Assembly (NCBI GenBank): GCA_022072055.1
Contig: JAJVIK010000004.1
Span: forward strand, 367,950-431,949
Direction: 5' to 3'
DNA length: 64,000 nt
DNA from: a bacterium
GTDB taxonomy: Bacteria; Hinthialibacterota; Hinthialibacteria; OLB16
Every line of letters starts with the position of its first letter. The stretch's first letter is position 1. Below the pieces are notes generated by a model. It had not been told where the DNA came from. It ran no database searches and saw nothing but the letters and a program-made list of their open reading frames with translations. Made by a program: the position numbers and the translations under genes. Shown one piece after another: positions 51,908 to 62,134 of this stretch.

Positions 51908-52978
51908 TCAAACCACCTCGAGTTCATCCTTGCCCGGAAGCTTGGGGAACGGGGCATGGGGTTCGGATTGGTACCAGAACACGGTGGAGGCGATGTCATC
52001 CTGAAGCGGGAGATAGCGGCCGCCACTGCGCCATCCCAGCGCTTGGATGGTCACCCGCAAGTCCTTCTCGAATCGGATCGGGTCCATGATGTGCCAGCGG
52101 TAGAGGCCGAAGCGCTGCTGGGACTGGTAGGTTCCATCCGGGCGGATCACCTGCGGGAGACCGGAGTAGGCGGTGGAGAATTCGGTGTAGCGCCCCTCAC
52201 GGTCAAAGTTGTAGGAGCCGCAGAAATAATCCTCGGTTCCGGTGCCGCAAATGGTCGGCCACTCGCGGTCGCCATCCAGATAGAACTTGATCTCCCCTTC
52301 CCCCCACCAGCCGGTGTTGTTCACCCCCCAGGCCATGTATGTCCCGACATAGTGTCCATGCCCCCGGACCCCATCGAGCAGGGTATAGTCCTGCTTGTAC
52401 GGCAGAGGGTTGGTTCGACGGAACTGGGCGTGGAGGTAGGCGGCCTCATCGGGGACCTCGGTGAGGGTGTAGTTGATCTGGTAATACAGGACCATCTCCT
52501 CGGCGGCGATGTTCTCGAAGGTCATTCGGCAGTGCGTGCGGAAGGGCATCTCCCAGTAACAGTTGAAGGCGCTGCCCGGGTTGACACACACCGGGAGGGA
52601 ATTCACCTGGGCGTATTTACACCACCCCATGCAGAAGAAGTCCCCGATGGGGACCTCGATGCTGGGAGTCTCCTCGCCATCCCAATAAACGCGCAGGATG
52701 CTGAAGCGCCAATTCCCGGTGGGGGTCATCCAGATCTGCTGGATCGCTCCGGGACCCGCGATGTCGGCCAGCTCGAAAACTTGCCCCGGGGCGATTTTGA
52801 CCGAGGGGGAAATCTTCCAGCCTTGGCCGAGATCCCGCGCGCACTGTGCGCCGGTCCCCTCGGTCGCCATCCCTCCCTTCCCTTTCTCGCCGGAGAAATT
52901 CTCAGGGGAAAGCGAACGGGTCTTGGCCCGTGATAGCAGCGACAGGTTGCCGAGATGGAGGTTGAGGCCGTTGAACAT
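51908..52978 (-). CDS. GH172 (DUF2961) glycoside hydrolase
   Basis: The 356-residue protein is full length for the family, with AAAGGA upstream. It contains GPGAIQQIWMTP, the SIEVPIGDFFCMG pocket segment and GTGTEDYFCGSYNF, holding the probable catalytic acid. GH172 enzymes act on fructofuranose or arabinofuranose linkages. There is no signal peptide, so it is probably cytoplasmic, or secreted by an unrecognised route. Confidence 0.85.
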   Translation of the reverse strand: MFNGLNLHLGNLSLLSRAKTRSLSPENFSGEKGKGGMATEGTGAQCARDLGQGWKISPSVKIAPGQVFELADIAGPGAIQQIWMTPTGNWRFSILRVYWDGEETPSIEVPIGDFFCMGWCKYAQVNSLPVCVNPGSAFNCYWEMPFRTHCRMTFENIAAEEMVLYYQINYTLTEVPDEAAYLHAQFRRTNPLPYKQDYTLLDGVRGHGHYVGTYMAWGVNNTGWWGEGEIKFYLDGDREWPTICGTGTEDYFCGSYNFDREGRYTEFSTAYSGLPQVIRPDGTYQSQQRFGLYRWHIMDPIRFEKDLRVTIQALGWRSGGRYLPLQDDIASTVFWYQSEPHAPFPKLPGKDELEVV

Positions 52979-53016
52979 GAATTGTAATCCTTTCCGGATG
53001 AAGTCTCGCGTGGTCC

Positions 53017-53421
53017 TCAGGCGGGCGCGAGTTGGATGACTTGGAGACGCGCATCCCCTTTGTCACGGATGGTGTCGAAGTGACGGTCGGCGCAGAGGAT
53101 CGGCCAACCTGTTTCCAGGGCAACAGCCGAGAGGAGGATGTCCAGGTGTGGGAGGTTGATCCTCTGTTTTCTCAACAATCGCGCGAGTTCGGCAGCCTGG
53201 TTCCAATGATGCACTCGGAAAGGCTCCCTGTGGGCGACCAAGAGGGTCCTTTCAAGATCGGCCTCCTCATGATCCTTAACTCCATTAATAAGCTCATAGT
53301 AGGTCGGACACGAAAACGCCGCGCGATCCTCCCTGAGTAAGGTGGCGACCGTTTCCTTGGTGTTGCCGGCTCCCGCGGGTCGGAGGAAGTCAATCCAAAC
53401 CGATGAGTCGATCAAGGTCAT
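53017..53421 (-). CDS. vapC: VapC-type PIN-domain toxin (copy 2)
   Basis: The 134-residue PIN toxin (MTLIDSSVWIDFLRPAG) has all acidic residues present. It is a paralogue of copy 1 at 9378-9782 with a nearly identical C-terminus. It overlaps the antitoxin by 32 bases, the normal arrangement for this family. Confidence 0.88.
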   Translation of the reverse strand: MTLIDSSVWIDFLRPAGAGNTKETVATLLREDRAAFSCPTYYELINGVKDHEEADLERTLLVAHREPFRVHHWNQAAELARLLRKQRINLPHLDILLSAVALETGWPILCADRHFDTIRDKGDARLQVIQLAPA

Positions 53422-53623
53422 CGAATGGCATCGCCTCCAGTTCTTCGTTGGTCGTGGAATAATCCGTCTCGCCGTTCACGGCCTTCCGGATAACCTCCTC
53501 AACCCGGACCGACCTCAGGTACTGCTCCACCGCATGGGTCACCGCAGGGGATTTCTTCTTGATCCCGGTCACTTCCTGGAGCTTCGACAAGGTGTTTTCA
53601 TCAAGATCCACCGTAATTCTCAT
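53390..53623 (-). CDS. vapB: VapB-type antitoxin (copy 2)
   Basis: The 77-residue antitoxin (MRITVDLDENTLSKLQEVTG) is preceded by GGAGGAG. It ends DDLDRLIGLD at a TGA, where copy 1 has CGA, so this copy shows the likely ancestral length. The promoter lies directly upstream. Confidence 0.87.
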   Translation of the reverse strand: MRITVDLDENTLSKLQEVTGIKKKSPAVTHAVEQYLRSVRVEEVIRKAVNGETDYSTTNEELEAMPFDDLDRLIGLD

Positions 53624-53652
53624 CTTTTCTCCTCCACGAATGAGGACATTTC

Positions 53653-53681
53653 AGGCTAGGCGGTTCCATGAAGAAGGTCAA
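53653..53681 (-). promoter_or_regulatory. Promoter of vapBC copy 2
   Basis: On the minus strand, TTGACC (53676-53681), 17 bases, TAGCCT (53653-53658). Confidence 0.4.
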
Positions 53682-53817
53682 TGGGACCCTGAAACCAACC
53701 CGTAGCGCGCCGATATTGGCTGACCAATCCTTGGCAATCGTGGCATCATGGCTTCCTCGACCGGCTCCGCGCGTGAGGCGCGGGGACCGCGCGCCGAGGA
53801 CGAGGAGGATAGGCGCC

Positions 53818-54900
53818 ATGAACCGAAGAGAATTTTCAACCCAGGTCGCGGCGGGTCTCTCATTGCTCGGAACACAAGGGGCAACCGCTGAACAGGCTCC
53901 ATCAAGGGCGCCGAGTCCCATCCGTTGCGCCCAGATCGGTCTGGATCATGGTCATTCGCTCGATGTTCTTCCGATCCTCCGGAAGTCACCGGACTGGGAA
54001 GTGGTCGGAATCTGCGAGCCGGATCAGGCGCACAGGGAGACTTTCGGGAAGAGTGAGAGGCTCCGGGGGGTCCGCCGGCTCACCGAGGAGGAAATCCTAA
54101 GGGACGATTCGATTCGCATGGTGGCGGTGGAAACCCGCGCGGACCGGGTCCTCCGTTTCGGAAGGGCGGCGATCGAGGCCGGGAAGCATGTCCACCTCGA
54201 CAAGCCCCCGGGGACTTCCCTCCCGGAGTTCAAGGAACTCCTGAACGCCGCCGAGCAGAGGGGTTTGATAGTCCAGCTCGGTTACATGTTCCGGTACAAC
54301 GCCGGGTTTGACCTGGTTCGCAGGGCGGTTGGCGAGGGTTGGCTTGGGGATGTGTATGCCATCCACTCCAGCATGTGCACCGATCTCACCCCGGAGAAAC
54401 GTGAACGGATCGCCTCCTACCCCGGGGGGATTCTCCTCGAGCTCGGCTGCCACCTGATCGACATGATCGTTCTGCTTCTCGGCGGTCCCAACAAAGTATC
54501 CTCCTTCACCAAGCACAGCGGGGATTTTGAGGATGGCCTGATCGATAGCGGTGTGGCGGTTCTGGAGTACTCGCATGCCCTGGTTTCGGTCGAGGTTTCG
54601 GCCATGGAGCGCAACGCCTTTCGCACACGGCGCTTCAAGGTGCTGGGAACCCAAGGCTCGGCGCTCCTTGAGCCGCTCGAACCCCCGGGGGCCCGCTTGT
54701 CGCTCAAATTCCCCGCCGGGGGACTTGAATCCGGCACACACGAGATCGAGGTTCCCGAACATGAGCGCCATGTGCGCGACTTTGAGGAGCTGGCGCGCTG
54801 CATTCGCGGCCAGGGGGAATTCCCCTACTCGAAGGAGCACGATTACCTCGCTCAGCGAACCGCCCTGTGGGCCGCGGGAGTGGATGTGACCGCTCCTTGA
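53818..54900 (+). CDS. Tat-exported Gfo/Idh/MocA family oxidoreductase
   Basis: The 360-residue protein has a Tat leader (MNRREFSTQVAAGLSLLGTQ) behind GAGGAGG. The NAD-binding Rossmann start is IRCAQIGLDHGHSLDVLPIL, with the EAGKHVHLDKPPG motif and C-terminal dehydrogenase domain (YPGGILLELGCHLIDMIVLLL). The usual GxGxxG is atypical (GLDHGHS), so cofactor use is uncertain. It is probably a periplasmic sugar oxidoreductase. Confidence 0.82.
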   Translation: MNRREFSTQVAAGLSLLGTQGATAEQAPSRAPSPIRCAQIGLDHGHSLDVLPILRKSPDWEVVGICEPDQAHRETFGKSERLRGVRRLTEEEILRDDSIRMVAVETRADRVLRFGRAAIEAGKHVHLDKPPGTSLPEFKELLNAAEQRGLIVQLGYMFRYNAGFDLVRRAVGEGWLGDVYAIHSSMCTDLTPEKRERIASYPGGILLELGCHLIDMIVLLLGGPNKVSSFTKHSGDFEDGLIDSGVAVLEYSHALVSVEVSAMERNAFRTRRFKVLGTQGSALLEPLEPPGARLSLKFPAGGLESGTHEIEVPEHERHVRDFEELARCIRGQGEFPYSKEHDYLAQRTALWAAGVDVTAP

Positions 54901-54932
54901 GAACGCGAACAATAGAGATCCAATACCCTCGT

Positions 54933-55628
54933 ATGCGCGTCTCCGTGATCATCCCCGCCTTGAACGAGGAGCTCACCATCGGTCGAGTCATAGAGGCGAT
55001 TCCCAAGGATCAGGTCCATGAGATTCTGGTGGCCGACAACGGAAGCAGCGACCGGACCGCCGAGGTCGCACGACAAGCGGGGGCGCGAGTGGTGTCCGCT
55101 CCGAGGCGCGGGTACGGTTCCGCGTGCCTGGCGGGAATCGCGGCAATGGACAATCCGGAGGTGGTGGTCTTTCTCGATGGGGATTTCAGCGATGATCCGA
55201 CGGATCTCCCCAGGCTGCTCGCGCCCATCGAAAGAGGTGAGGCCGAGCTGGTGATCGGGTCGCGCGTGCTCGGCAACCCGGAACCGGGAGCGCTCCAACC
55301 CCAGCAGCGCTTCGGCAACGCCTTGGCCACTCGACTGATCCACCTCCTCTTCGGGGCTCGCTTCACTGATCTGGGTCCCTTTCGCGCCATTACACGACAG
55401 GCGCTGGAGCGGCTGGAAATGGGCGATCCGAATTACGGCTGGACTGTTGAAATGCAGGTGAAGGCGGCGCGCCTCGGGGTGCGATTTATGGAGGTCCCGG
55501 TCCATTATCGAAAGCGCGGCGGGGGCAAGTCCAAGGTGAGCGGAACGCTTTGGGGATCGCTCTCCGCGGGACGAAAAATCCTTCTCACCATCTTTCGTTA
55601 TTCCTTCAAAAACCGAAAGTTACGATGA
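54933..55628 (+). CDS. Family 2 glycosyltransferase (dolichyl-phosphate-like)
   Basis: The 231-residue protein starts MRVSVIIPALNEELTIGRVI, with the DxD-type FLDGDFSDDP, and TDLGPFRAITRQALERL, YGWTVEMQVKA and a C-terminal amphipathic helix. It matches soluble GT2 enzymes that load sugar onto polyprenyl phosphate. It lies 32 bases past the Gfo/Idh gene. Confidence 0.87.
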   Translation: MRVSVIIPALNEELTIGRVIEAIPKDQVHEILVADNGSSDRTAEVARQAGARVVSAPRRGYGSACLAGIAAMDNPEVVVFLDGDFSDDPTDLPRLLAPIERGEAELVIGSRVLGNPEPGALQPQQRFGNALATRLIHLLFGARFTDLGPFRAITRQALERLEMGDPNYGWTVEMQVKAARLGVRFMEVPVHYRKRGGGKSKVSGTLWGSLSAGRKILLTIFRYSFKNRKLR

Positions 55629-55663
55629 TGTCGAATTTTGGTGGGAGATTCTCAAGATATTTC

Positions 55664-55692
55664 TTGACGGGGCCGATTAAAGGATATACAGT
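55664..55692 (+). promoter_or_regulatory. Promoter of the pseudo-receiver gene
   Basis: TTGACG (55664-55669), 17 bases, TACAGT (55687-55692). It lies in the 95-base gap before the ribosome site at 55711. Confidence 0.5.
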
Positions 55693-55723
55693 ACCATTAT
55701 ACCGTTCAATGGAGGTGCCGCCC

Positions 55724-56185
55724 ATGCACACACGTCCACTCAACTCCCTTGTCGGAATCTGCGATTACGATGAGGCATCCAATCTGTCCACCTATCTGAT
55801 CTCACATGGCTGGAACGCGGATCACGCCACCAGCCCCGGCGAAATTCTGGCTGACCTCGAGGATGGAAATTACGCGCTGGTGGTCCTGGACGAGGAGATG
55901 TTGAACGATTCCGAATGGACCCTGGACGAGTATCTGGAGGAGATCGATCCCGAAGTCACCGTGGTGGTCCTGACTCCGCCGGAAAGCCGTAACCACTCCG
56001 GCCTGGCGGAAGGAAACTTGGCGTTCCTGCAGCACCCCTATTCCAGTTGGGATCTTCGCTCAACGCTCGCGAAGGTTTCCCAGATGGGCCTGTCCGAGGA
56101 GGACGGCGAGGAGGACGCGAGCGAAGGGTATTACGAAGAAGAAGATTCTCTTTACGAGGACGACCTGGAGCCGGCGACAATCTAG
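55724..56185 (+). CDS. Pseudo-receiver protein with acidic tail
   Basis: The 153-residue protein (ATG 55724, GGAGG upstream) is a CheY-like receiver fold with the putative phospho-acceptor Asp in LVVLDEEML. The conserved Lys is missing: LAFLQHPYSSWDL replaces the K-P motif. The first acidic pair is also weak (ICDYDE). It is likely a non-phosphorylatable signalling domain. The C-terminus is about 30 residues of mostly acidic sequence (EEDGEEDASEGYYEEEDS). A strong terminator follows. Confidence 0.7.
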   Translation: MHTRPLNSLVGICDYDEASNLSTYLISHGWNADHATSPGEILADLEDGNYALVVLDEEMLNDSEWTLDEYLEEIDPEVTVVVLTPPESRNHSGLAEGNLAFLQHPYSSWDLRSTLAKVSQMGLSEEDGEEDASEGYYEEEDSLYEDDLEPATI

Positions 56186-56233
56186 TCGCGCCAGGGAACA
56201 CCTCCAATTTGTCCCCCTCGCGGGGGCATTCTC

Positions 56234-56286
56234 GGCTTCCGCCACGGCGAGTGGGCGGCTTTCCGTGGCGGGAGCCTTGTTTCTTT
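56234..56286 (+). terminator. Strong Rho-independent terminator
   Basis: The stem GGCTTCCGCCACGG / CCGTGGCGGGAGCC has 13 pairs plus one G-T wobble (56234-56276). It is followed by TTGTTTCTTT. Confidence 0.8.
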
Positions 56287-56303
56287 CCCCCAGTCGCCCC
56301 CGG

Positions 56304-57350
56304 TCAGCATATCCGGGGGAGCTGCTCGCCACTCAGCATATCCACAACCCGATGGACTCCCATTGTTGTCAGGAGAGTCACTGGCGGCTGGGGGTCTTCA
56401 TGCACAAACCCCACTCGCCGCGCCTCCCGGCAGACCTCGTGGGCTCGTAGGATCTCCAAGGCCACTTCCGCTTCCCGTTCGGGAAGAAAGACGACAAAGC
56501 GCCCCTCGTTGGCCACATAGAGCGGATCGAGACCCAAGACCTCGCATGCCCCGCGCACATCCTCGCGAACCGGGACCTCCGCCTCATCCAGAGTGACCCC
56601 CACGCGCGCCGTGGCGGCGATTTCGTTGAGCGCGGAGGCGAGCCCCCCCCGTGTGAGATCGCGCAAGCAGTGGATTTCCAGATTCCGCCGGAGCAGCGCC
56701 TGAACCACGCGGGAGAGGGGCGCGGAATCGCTCTCGATCTCGGACTCGAACTCAAGTCCCGCGCGCACGGCCATGACCGCCATGCCATGTCGCCCCAGGT
56801 CTCCGCTCACCAAGACAACATCCCCCGGGCGGACGCTCGCCGGGCGGATGTCGAGCGCGTGCTCCAAGATTCCAATCCCGGAGGTGTTCAGATAAAGGCC
56901 ATCCCCCTTGCCGCGGTCCACCACCTTGGTGTCACCCGCCACAATGGAGACCTCGCAGGCGCGCGCCGCCTCGGCCAGGGACTGGGTCACCCGCCAGAGC
57001 GTGTCCATCGGCAATCCCTCCTCGAGGATCAAGGCCACGGTCAAATGGAGCGGACGCGCCCCACACATGGCGAGGTCGTTGACCGTGCCATGCACGGCGA
57101 GCGAACCGATATCGCCGCCCGGGAAGAAGAGCGGGCGGACCACATAAGAGTCGGTGGTGATCGCCAACCTTCCCCCGCCCGTCTCAAACACCGCGCCATC
57201 GTGACGACGATCCAGGTGCGGATTCCTGAAAGCCGCCATGAACATGCGTTCGATGAGGTGGTTCATCAGCCGGCCGCCGCCGCCGTGCGCGAGGGTCACG
57301 GTGGGGTAGTCCGAAAGGGGGATGGGACAGGCAAGGCCGAAGTCGGTCAT
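56304..57350 (-). CDS. hypE: Hydrogenase maturation protein HypE
   Basis: The 348-residue protein has the PurM-like ATP-binding fold ([45 protein letters not shown]) and the essential C-terminal Cys in PRIC. HypE dehydrates the carbamoyl group to the cyano ligand of NiFe hydrogenase. No hydrogenase, hypF, hypA or hypB is in the window. It is 11 bases after the acylase gene. Confidence 0.96.
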   Translation of the reverse strand: MTDFGLACPIPLSDYPTVTLAHGGGGRLMNHLIERMFMAAFRNPHLDRRHDGAVFETGGGRLAITTDSYVVRPLFFPGGDIGSLAVHGTVNDLAMCGARPLHLTVALILEEGLPMDTLWRVTQSLAEAARACEVSIVAGDTKVVDRGKGDGLYLNTSGIGILEHALDIRPASVRPGDVVLVSGDLGRHGMAVMAVRAGLEFESEIESDSAPLSRVVQALLRRNLEIHCLRDLTRGGLASALNEIAATARVGVTLDEAEVPVREDVRGACEVLGLDPLYVANEGRFVVFLPEREAEVALEILRAHEVCREARRVGFVHEDPQPPVTLLTTMGVHRVVDMLSGEQLPRIC

Positions 57351-57361
57351 GACGGCTCGCG

Positions 57362-59521
57362 CTATTCCCCCGGACGATACTCGCGTTCAAGGTGGGCGCG
57401 AATCTCGGTCTCATCCAGGAGCACCGGGCGGAACTCCTTGCGCGCGAAGAGTGGCGCTTGGTCGTCATAGTGCGGAGAGTTTGGGTCGAGAGTCGCGCTG
57501 CCGAACTGATGGATGGCGCGCGAGGTCATCTTGCCCTCGGAATCCCAGGTGACCATGAACATGGAGCTGTCCCCGCCGCGCGCCTGGGCCCTGCCTTTCT
57601 CGAAACCAAGCAGGCTTCCCCCCCGAATGATCAGGCTATAGGTCGCGCGCAGGGTGTCCGCCGCGCCATCAAGCGGCAGATCGACATCCCCGCGGATGAG
57701 GCGATTGACCTCGCCCCAGGGGACATCCAGGCGCCCGAAGTTCTCCTTGAGTATTGATCCGTATTTGACCATGTTCTCTCGCATCCCTTGGACATCCCCG
57801 CCGTTGTGGCCGCCATCGGGGTTGGGGTGGATGGAGAGCAAGGCAATCGCGGTCGAGGTGTTTTCCGCGTTGGTTCGGAGGTCCCATTTCCGGAGCAGCT
57901 CGGTTCCCTCCTCGATGAGGGGGTCATCCGTCGGCGGCGCCTCCACAAGGGCCTCGCGGGCGCGGGCGACTTCCGAGTCCTTGGAATAGGCGTCATCAAA
58001 CTTGTAGGCGAGGAACTCCTCCTCGGTGATCGAGCTATCCCCGCCGAAGAGCTCCAGGGCGCGGAGGGAGCGGTTGGTCATGTGCGTTTCAATTCCGAGG
58101 GTCTTGGAGAAATCCTCCTCGCGCGGGCTGTCGCCCTCGGCGCTCACCCGAAAGGGGGAGTTGTTGCAGCTGACGACAAACCCGGATTGCGGGTTGAGAA
58201 CTTGAGGCAGCTTCTCAAAGGGAAGGTATTCGGTCCACAAAGTCTCCGAGGTGTCGCCGGGGAGGTACTCCTCCCAATCATATCCCTCGGCGCGGATGGG
58301 CAAGCGCGCGTTGTAGAGGTAATAAACCGTTCCGGTCTTATCGGCATACACGCAATTGAAGGAGAGGATCGCGCGCATCTTCAAGGCCTCTTGCCACTCC
58401 TCGAAGTTGCGAGCCTTGTTCATTCGGTGCCACTGCTCGACCTGACGGATCTCGTCCATGCCCGCGTAGCGGATGGAATAGACCCCATGCTCCTGACGGA
58501 CCGTGGGTCCGTACAGAGACCAGAGAGTCTCCCGTTTCACGGTCCAAAAGAACGGTCCCCAGAGTTTGACCCGGATGCCGACCCTTCGGACCTCCAAGTC
58601 CTTCCACTCCCCATCGAAGCGGTACTGATTGGGGTTGTCCGGGTTCATTTCCAGCACATAGATGTCGATGAGATCCGGGCTGTTGACCGTGTGGGCCCAG
58701 CCCAAGTGGCGATTGTGGCCCAGAAGGATCACCGGAGTGCCGGGAAAAACCCCACCGGTGGCGTCCCAACCCTCCTCGCTGTGGAGGTGAGCCTCATACC
58801 AGGCAACCGGCCCTTCCCAGGGTTGGTGCGAATTGATCGCCAGGTGGGTCTTGCCATCGGGGGTCCGCTTGGGAGCCACCGCGAAGGCGTTCGAGCCGGG
58901 GGGGATTCCATCCGTAAGGGAATTCCCGGCACCGCGGGCGGTGGTCTTACGCGAGACCGGGTGACGGCGCTCCGAAGCAAACAGCTCGCGAATGCGATTG
59001 TCGAGTCCGAAGAAGAACGGGCCTTTGAACACAAAACCCGCCACAACATCCTTGCCGGTGACAGGGAGGAGGCCGGGTAGGACACGGTCACGATGCAGCG
59101 CGGCATAGTGGTTCAGCCCATCGGCATAAGCCTCGCAGATCGCGCGGATTTCGGGGCTTAAGTCGGTCGTGTAGCGGGCCTCGATCAGATCCCAGACCCG
59201 CAACAGGCGGACGATGTAGTCGGTCGGAGCCTCCTCTTTTCCCTTGACCGCGGCCAGGGTCCCTCGAACCAGGAAGACCCCCTCCTGCAGGGTCTCGAAA
59301 TCATCTTCGGCATGCGCGAAACCGAGGCCATAGCCCACATCGGCGTCCCGCTTTCCGAAGACATGCGGCACCCCCCAGTTGTCGCGAAGAATGCGCACAT
59401 CGTACTTCTTGGCCCTTTCGATCAGGCTCTGAGAGCTGGGCCCATTGGGCAGGGCGGCAAAAACCAGGAGCGACAAAGCGACAAGGACAAGGGCGGCAAG
59501 AAACTTACGGACCATGTTCAT
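57362..59521 (-). CDS. Penicillin-acylase-family Ntn hydrolase embedded in hyp operon
   Basis: 719 residues from ATG 59521, whose codon overlaps the hypD stop (ATGA). A signal peptide covers residues 1-25 ([20 protein letters not shown]). An alpha chain with [15 protein letters not shown] is followed by the autoprocessing site PPGSNAFAV. The Ser at about 210 should become the N-terminal nucleophile of the beta chain. The beta chain has [15 protein letters not shown] and [15 protein letters not shown]. Such enzymes cleave amide side chains (penicillin G, acyl-homoserine lactones or others) in the periplasm. Confidence 0.88.
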   Translation of the reverse strand: MNMVRKFLAALVLVALSLLVFAALPNGPSSQSLIERAKKYDVRILRDNWGVPHVFGKRDADVGYGLGFAHAEDDFETLQEGVFLVRGTLAAVKGKEEAPTDYIVRLLRVWDLIEARYTTDLSPEIRAICEAYADGLNHYAALHRDRVLPGLLPVTGKDVVAGFVFKGPFFFGLDNRIRELFASERRHPVSRKTTARGAGNSLTDGIPPGSNAFAVAPKRTPDGKTHLAINSHQPWEGPVAWYEAHLHSEEGWDATGGVFPGTPVILLGHNRHLGWAHTVNSPDLIDIYVLEMNPDNPNQYRFDGEWKDLEVRRVGIRVKLWGPFFWTVKRETLWSLYGPTVRQEHGVYSIRYAGMDEIRQVEQWHRMNKARNFEEWQEALKMRAILSFNCVYADKTGTVYYLYNARLPIRAEGYDWEEYLPGDTSETLWTEYLPFEKLPQVLNPQSGFVVSCNNSPFRVSAEGDSPREEDFSKTLGIETHMTNRSLRALELFGGDSSITEEEFLAYKFDDAYSKDSEVARAREALVEAPPTDDPLIEEGTELLRKWDLRTNAENTSTAIALLSIHPNPDGGHNGGDVQGMRENMVKYGSILKENFGRLDVPWGEVNRLIRGDVDLPLDGAADTLRATYSLIIRGGSLLGFEKGRAQARGGDSSMFMVTWDSEGKMTSRAIHQFGSATLDPNSPHYDDQAPLFARKEFRPVLLDETEIRAHLEREYRPGE

Positions 59522-60600
59522 CTCCGGTACCGGTAATAGGCGGCGCAGGCTCCCTCCGAGGAGACCATGGTCGCGCCGAGGGGATGCTCGGGGGTGCAGC
59601 GTGTTCCAAAAGCGGGGCACTCGGAGGGTTTCTTGAGGCCTTGGAGCACAAGGCCGCTGAGACATTCCGCGGACTCCTCGACTGAGGTGTCGCCAAGGTT
59701 GAACCGTCGCTCGGCGTCGAACTCGGCGTATTCGTCGGAAAGTCCAAGCCCACTCCGCGGGATCTCCCCGATACCGCGCCATTTGCGGTCAGTCACGCGG
59801 AACACCTCGCGGATGATCTCTTGCGCGCGCGGGTTGCCCTCCTGGCGGACCACCCGCGAGTACTGGTTCTCCACTCGAGAACAGCGGCTTTCCAGTTGAC
59901 GGACACACATCAGGATTCCCGCGAGAATATCCACCGGCTCGAACCCGGTGATCACGATGGGAACCTGATGGCGGCTTGCGATCAACTCATACTCGGAGGC
60001 CCCCATCACCGTGCAAACATGCCCCGCGGCGAGAAAACCTTGGACCCGATTCCCTGGCGAGGAGAGGATCGCCTCCATCGCCGGCGGAACAAGGACATGC
60101 GAAACGAGCAGGGAAAAGTTCGACAGTTTTTCATTTCTGGCCTGATACACGGCCAGGGCATTGGCGGGCGCGGTGGTCTCAAATCCCACGGCGAAGAAGA
60201 CCACCTCCCGGCCGGGGTTGTCGCGCGCGACCTGGAGGGCAACCAGTGGAGAGTAAACGATTCGGACATCAGCGCCCGATGACTTGGCGGCGAATAGGTC
60301 GCGCGAAGAGCCGGGAACCCGAAGCATATCGCCGAAAGAACAGAGGATTGCCTCCGGGCGCGAGGCGATGGCGATGGCCTTGTCGATCAGCTCGACCGGG
60401 GTTACGCAGACCGGGCAACCCGGACCGTGAACCAGGGTGATTTCGGGCGGCAGGAGTTGATCGAGTCCATTTTTGACAATCGCGTGGGTCTGACCCCCGC
60501 AGACTTCCATTATGGTCCACGGTCGAGTGACCGAGCGGGCGATTTCCTCCGCGAGCCGCTGGGCGGGACGCTTCTCACGGTATTCATCCACATACTTCAT
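59518..60600 (-). CDS. hypD: Hydrogenase maturation protein HypD
   Basis: The 360-residue protein has the conserved [15 protein letters not shown] and [12 protein letters not shown] and a C-terminal [4Fe-4S] cluster region ([29 protein letters not shown]). It is the scaffold for Fe(CN)2CO assembly with HypC. It overlaps hypC (ATGA) and the acylase gene (ATGA). Confidence 0.97.
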   Translation of the reverse strand: MKYVDEYREKRPAQRLAEEIARSVTRPWTIMEVCGGQTHAIVKNGLDQLLPPEITLVHGPGCPVCVTPVELIDKAIAIASRPEAILCSFGDMLRVPGSSRDLFAAKSSGADVRIVYSPLVALQVARDNPGREVVFFAVGFETTAPANALAVYQARNEKLSNFSLLVSHVLVPPAMEAILSSPGNRVQGFLAAGHVCTVMGASEYELIASRHQVPIVITGFEPVDILAGILMCVRQLESRCSRVENQYSRVVRQEGNPRAQEIIREVFRVTDRKWRGIGEIPRSGLGLSDEYAEFDAERRFNLGDTSVEESAECLSGLVLQGLKKPSECPAFGTRCTPEHPLGATMVSSEGACAAYYRYRR

Positions 60601-60845
60601 GCGTGGTCCTCGGTGGCGGGCTCCTCCAGATCCTCAAGGAGTTGGAAGATCCTCTCGGCCTCCTCCGGATCGATCCGGGCAAGCGCGCAGCCGACATGCA
60701 CCAGGACATAGTCCCCCACCTCCGCCTCGGGGACAAAGGCGAGATTGACCTCCTTCAGCGCGCCGCCAAAGCTGACCTTGGCGGCGCGAGTGAGCGGATC
60801 CTCGCCGCGGATGCTTTCAACTCTCCCCGGAACCGCGAGACACAT
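60597..60845 (-). CDS. hypC: Hydrogenase maturation chaperone HypC
   Basis: The 82-residue protein begins [12 protein letters not shown] behind GGAGG, with the essential N-terminal Cys. [20 protein letters not shown] is the family end motif. It transfers iron between HypD and the hydrogenase large subunit. The tail is short and acidic. Confidence 0.96.
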   Translation of the reverse strand: MCLAVPGRVESIRGEDPLTRAAKVSFGGALKEVNLAFVPEAEVGDYVLVHVGCALARIDPEEAERIFQLLEDLEEPATEDHA

Positions 60846-60902
60846 GGCGGACCTCCGGGGAGAATGATAGTGGATTCTCGCTGGAAATTGGATTGGGAAG
60901 AG

Positions 60903-62000
60903 TTACTGAACAATCCCCTGCTTGACCCCGCGATTAAAAAGCTTGCGCGGGGGAGGCGCGGTCTGATGCGCCTGGCTCACCAGGATCGGGTCGGATTCGA
61001 CCTGAATCGAGCGACCCCGGGAAAAGTTCCAGTTCCGATCCTCGTTGGCGAGATCAATCTTGATCTCCTGGCGGCCCTGACCGAGTTCCAGGACCTCTCC
61101 GGAAGACAGGCCGCGCTTCCAGGTGCGCATTCTCTCGACCATCCTCCAGGGTCTCCGGCTGGATTCCGGAACCGGTCGGTTTCCGCCGACTTCCATCTTC
61201 AGGTTCTCTTCGACCTCTTCCTTGACCCGCTCCAGGATCTCCTTGCGGATGCGGTTGTTGCTCCACACCAGGCGCATGGTGGCGATCGCCGCAATCCTGT
61301 CGGGATCGATTCGGGCCATGGCCTCCAGCGCGGCGCGGTCAAAGAAGGAAGGGTTGATGTCGAAGTCGATTCCCAGCGGGGTTTCCACGACCGGGTTCGA
61401 GGCGCCGCTGGAGGCCCGGGATTTGGCGCGCGAGTCGGCCTGGCTGTCGTCATCATCGCCGCCGCCGCCGGTCCCATCGTCGTCATCCCCGTCATCATCT
61501 CCGGCGCCACCGTCATCGTCGCCCCCGCCACCTCCCCCATCGTCATCGTCATCATCGTCCCCGGTGGGGGTCCGCGCCGCCGACCAAGCTCCCATGGCCG
61601 TGCAGGTCTCACCCGTGGCGCCAGGCAGTGGAAGCATTCCAGTCCATGTGCCCTCGTATCTCTCGCCGGAGCAACTGCCAATGAATGCAAGCGAAACCCC
61701 ATCCGCGCGAGACACCTGGATGGAGATGCTTCCCGGCGAGGTTGCTCCTGTTCCGGCGGCGTTGGGTACCGCAATATTCGCGTCACACCCGAGAATGTCC
61801 ACCAAGACCTGAGCCACCACCGTTCCGTCTTGTTCAACTCGGAAACCGATGTGGGGGTTTCGATCGGGGATCTGCGGGTCTTTGTAGCTCCCGTTGTACT
61901 CTCCATCGGCGCACTGCGACCAGGCGCCCGGTACACCCACGAGGAGCGCCGCAAGGGCCAGGGGAATCAGTCGAGCCGGGGTCATCTTGAAGGTTTTCAT
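60903..62000 (-). CDS. Secreted protein with Asp/Gly-rich linker
   Basis: The 365-residue protein has a signal peptide (to about residue 29). Residues about 30-145 form a Cys-containing beta domain (CADGEYNGSYKDPQIPDRNP). They are followed by a linker of about 45 residues of Asp/Gly runs (TGDDDDDDDGGGGGGDDDGG and so on) and a helical, charged C-terminus. The linker probably binds calcium or serves as a flexible tether. No enzymatic motif is visible. Confidence 0.7.
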   Translation of the reverse strand: MKTFKMTPARLIPLALAALLVGVPGAWSQCADGEYNGSYKDPQIPDRNPHIGFRVEQDGTVVAQVLVDILGCDANIAVPNAAGTGATSPGSISIQVSRADGVSLAFIGSCSGERYEGTWTGMLPLPGATGETCTAMGAWSAARTPTGDDDDDDDGGGGGGDDDGGAGDDDGDDDDGTGGGGDDDDSQADSRAKSRASSGASNPVVETPLGIDFDINPSFFDRAALEAMARIDPDRIAAIATMRLVWSNNRIRKEILERVKEEVEENLKMEVGGNRPVPESSRRPWRMVERMRTWKRGLSSGEVLELGQGRQEIKIDLANEDRNWNFSRGRSIQVESDPILVSQAHQTAPPPRKLFNRGVKQGIVQ

Positions 62001-62134
62001 GGGTCTCTTTCTCTCACCCTTAATTTACCAGCCCCCTTCGCGGAGCGTCAACTTCACTCGGAGCGGGGCTTCCAGGAGATGCGAGGCGCAATCCGCATGC
62101 CACGGATCGAGGTCAAGAATCCTGGTTTTTCGGG

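Noticed and set aside
60423..60603. Possible CRISPR-like or tandem repeat among hyp genes
   Set aside because: No spaced identical units. The apparent similarity is codon bias within hypD.
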